Assembly: GCF_007641255.1 (NCBI RefSeq)
Contig: NZ_CP036259.1
Location: 496,001-560,000, forward strand
DNA length: 64,000 bases
DNA from: Sporomusa termitida
GTDB taxonomy: Bacteria > Bacillota > Negativicutes > Sporomusales > Sporomusaceae
Direction of reading: 5' to 3'
The notes below the pieces were generated by a model. It searched no databases. It saw nothing but the letters and a program-made list of their open reading frames with translations, and had not been told where the DNA came from. Every line of letters starts with the position of its first letter. The stretch's first letter is position 1. Both the position numbers and the translations under genes were made by a program. Below are positions 62,241-64,000 of the stretch, one piece after another.

Positions 62241-62357
62241 CTAGTACCTTGACAAAGTCAAATGTAGATCTTAATGAATCAGTTAGCGTCCTCCGCCTTG
62301 CATTGCGAAAAAATCTACGTTGTCTAAAACTAACAGCTAACTTTGCCAAGGCACTAG
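62241..62357. mobile_element. MITE-like repeat element, short form
   Basis: A 117-bp element with terminal inverted repeats CTAGTACCTTGACA and CTAGTGCCTTGGCA, nearly identical to both ends and the right half of the element at 38492-38725. Confidence 0.75.
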
Positions 62358-62380
62358 GCGTTGCTGTAAGCTAAAGGTTC

Positions 62381-63274
62381 TTATCGCCTGGTATTTTCCA
62401 ATATTTGGAGGAAGAGCGAGGTGGCAGGGTTACGATGTTCCTCCTTCCAGACTGCCATTACATTACTAACAGCATCGTCTCCCTGCATATCAACTATGGC
62501 AATGCTAGTATGCATGCGCCGCGGAATAGGCGGGTCTTTAATCGTAAACGAAATACCTATACCCGCTTCTATTTGCCAATAGATACTGTCAAAGCTTGTC
62601 GTTTTATTAGCAATCTTTGGTGTAAAGCCTCGTTTTTTACAGAAGCTCATGAACCAGTCAAAGCCCTGTGGGCATTCTGCTTCATACAGCATAATGAAAG
62701 AATCATTGGCTAAACAAGAGACATCAATCGCAGCCTCTTTGGCGTACGCATGGTCAATTGGCAGTAAAAAGCATAAACGACTCCTGTAGATTAAACGGTT
62801 CATGAACCGAGGGGTTTTTGGCTCAGTTCCCAGCAGAACAATAAAGCCAAGGTCCAGATCTTCGCATTCCAGGTCATCCTCTATCATTTTAAGGGTGAGT
62901 ATGCGAATATCCAGATTTATCTGCGGATAAAGGGCCCGGAATCGCTTTAAGGCGTAGGGGAGAAAGGCATCTTCCAGTCCAAAACAGCCGATTTTTAGAT
63001 TGCCGCGTATTCCGCGCTGTGCTAGCTGCGTTTTTTCAACAACTTCAGCAACCTTATCAATAAGAATAGAGCCTTCTCTAAGTAGCGTTTTGCCTGAGGC
63101 TGTCAATTCCAGTGAACGGTGGTGGCGTAAAAATAACTCCACCCCCAAATCCTCTTCCAGCTCAGCAATTTGTTTACTCAGAGCCGACTGACCTATATAT
63201 ATACGTTTGGCAGCCTCAGTAAAACTTAAGCATTGTGCAACCATTAAAAAAGAACGTAAACCACGGATATCCAT
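62381..63274 (-). CDS. LysR-family transcriptional regulator
   Basis: A 297-residue regulator with an N-terminal winged HTH (MDIRGLRSFLMVAQCLSFTE, KRIYIGQSALSKQIAELEE) and a periplasmic-binding-like effector domain. ATG 63274 has GGAGG eight bases upstream. It is divergent from the PAS-domain gene at the window end, which may be its target or a partner. Confidence 0.9.
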   Translation of the reverse strand: MDIRGLRSFLMVAQCLSFTEAAKRIYIGQSALSKQIAELEEDLGVELFLRHHRSLELTASGKTLLREGSILIDKVAEVVEKTQLAQRGIRGNLKIGCFGLEDAFLPYALKRFRALYPQINLDIRILTLKMIEDDLECEDLDLGFIVLLGTEPKTPRFMNRLIYRSRLCFLLPIDHAYAKEAAIDVSCLANDSFIMLYEAECPQGFDWFMSFCKKRGFTPKIANKTTSFDSIYWQIEAGIGISFTIKDPPIPRRMHTSIAIVDMQGDDAVSNVMAVWKEEHRNPATSLFLQILENTRR

Positions 63275-63820
63275 AGGAATTATCCTCCGCATGGTACGAA
63301 ATTACTAATCTAATAATAATATAAAAGCCTTTAAAAAGGTAGCAGTCATAAAAAATTCGCATGTTTTTTAGGAGCAGGTATTTTTTATTATGGCGCGCCC
63401 ATATGGTGGATATGCGCGACTTTATATCCGGCGCCTGGTGCTGTCGGATGAAACCAGGGAAATGACTGGTAAAATCAATGAAATCAAACATCTTTAAATA
63501 GGTGGACATTCACGGGCCTTTTTATTTTGGACTTGCGGTTGTTGTGTAAGTTGGTGTAAACTTATTTTTTTGATTCTGAACTTTCTGGTTATGGCGGTAG
63601 TCAGTCCATCTTTAGAATTGGATGAATTTTCTACTGCGGTAAACAAAAGGGTATGTTATTCTATAACAAAGGATGAGCTAGTGACAGAAACTGACTGCGT
63701 ACGGAAATCGCGAAATAAGTTTGCTATGAGATTTGGTGTCCGACGTCCGGCTGTCTGAAGTTTTTGCAGTGAGTAATCTTTAACTATATATTCTTTGACT
63801 TTGTATGTGGGGGGCTTCTA
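63275..63820. other. Intergenic region without a supported gene
   Basis: A 35-codon frame at 63390-63497 (MARPYGGYARLYIRRLVLSD, AGGAGCAGG 13 bases upstream) and a frame ending at 63758 (AVVSPSLELDEFSTAVNKRV) are visible. Neither has a recognisable product, and they may be remnants. Confidence 0.5.
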
Positions 63821-64000
63821 ATGGCAAAACATAGCGATATAATGAAACAAGTATTTGCGCATATGGCTGGTATGGTAGTAGTCGATCATCAATCACGGAT
63901 TGTTTTTGTCGAGGAGACCTACGCAGCGTCAAGAGGATTCGATTCCCAGCAAGTCATAGGACGCTATGTTAAGGATATAATCCCGACTAGTAAGCTCCCG
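63821..64000 (+). CDS. PAS-domain regulator, 5' part only
   Basis: The ATG follows GTGGGGGG. The 60 visible codons (FAHMAGMVVVDHQSRIVFVE, then GFDSQQVIGRYVKDIIP) look like the N-terminal PAS domain of a sigma-54-dependent activator. The gene is cut by the window end, so no AAA+ or HTH part can be confirmed. Confidence 0.65.
   Translation, partial: MAKHSDIMKQVFAHMAGMVVVDHQSRIVFVEETYAASRGFDSQQVIGRYVKDIIPTSKLP

Overview
The window looks like a chromosome segment of an anaerobic, outer-membrane-bearing Firmicute (Negativicutes, probably Sporomusaceae, Sporomusa-like). The evidence is a TonB-dependent receptor beside Firmicute-type genes (CBO0543 membrane proteins, CadD, a DUF6155 protein), oxygen-sensitive enzymes (a CO dehydrogenase-like protein, a glycyl radical enzyme, a 2-oxoacid:ferredoxin oxidoreductase) and Shine-Dalgarno-driven starts that include TTG and GTG. 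The assignment is an inference from gene content; no rRNA lies in the window.

Layout. 0.05-5.3 kb (+): panB, a PanS-like BASS transporter, panE, a LarA-family alpha-hydroxyacid racemase homologue and an IclR regulator. 5.3-12.6 kb: decayed fragments, then a minus-strand iron/siderophore uptake operon (binding protein, ABC exporter half, two FecCD permeases, FecE ATPase) followed by a truncated NifH-like gene, with an AraC regulator. A Fur box separates these from a divergent TonB receptor (12.9-15.1 kb). 15.1-21.2 kb: accessory ground with a dispersed small-ORF repeat (four copies), TPR, CBO0543 and group II intron RT remnants, a secreted beta-repeat protein, and an intact GcvT-GlyA fusion. 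21.2-28.8 kb: two hypothetical genes, a CPA2 antiporter and a fused EndoQ-UvrD protein. 28.8-32 kb: a TetR gene, an Arg/Glu-rich secreted protein and pseudogenes (ADH, IS66, SDR). 32-37 kb: DUF6155, ArsR, a siroheme sulfite reductase-like protein, two CBO0543 proteins and an ankyrin protein.

37-56 kb is the most interesting part, a sulfur-linked island. metY, a CooS-like/ABC/LarE operon, a glycyl radical enzyme with activase, and a second sulfonate-type ABC operon follow one another. Each unit is preceded by a similar short leader, GGCTGA + mini-hairpin + AGGC leading into an intrinsic terminator; the copy before cooS is degraded. The glycyl radical enzyme carries nearly all isethionate sulfite-lyase active-site residues. 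The CooS homologue lacks one C-cluster cysteine (Asp instead) and is split by a one-base shift at a dnaX-type slippery site. The second ABC operon continues into an Ntn amide hydrolase, an acyl-CoA ligase and a four-subunit 2-oxoacid:ferredoxin oxidoreductase. My reading is organosulfur uptake, C-S cleavage and further use of the carbon skeleton under sulfur control; this is inference.

56-64 kb: small genes, tRNA-Gln and tRNA-Lys, a heavy-metal resistance locus (CadD, ArsR, CadA P-type ATPase, and a tiny Cys-rich ORF behind a 19-bp-arm palindrome), a repeat element, a LysR regulator and the start of a PAS-domain regulator cut by the window end.
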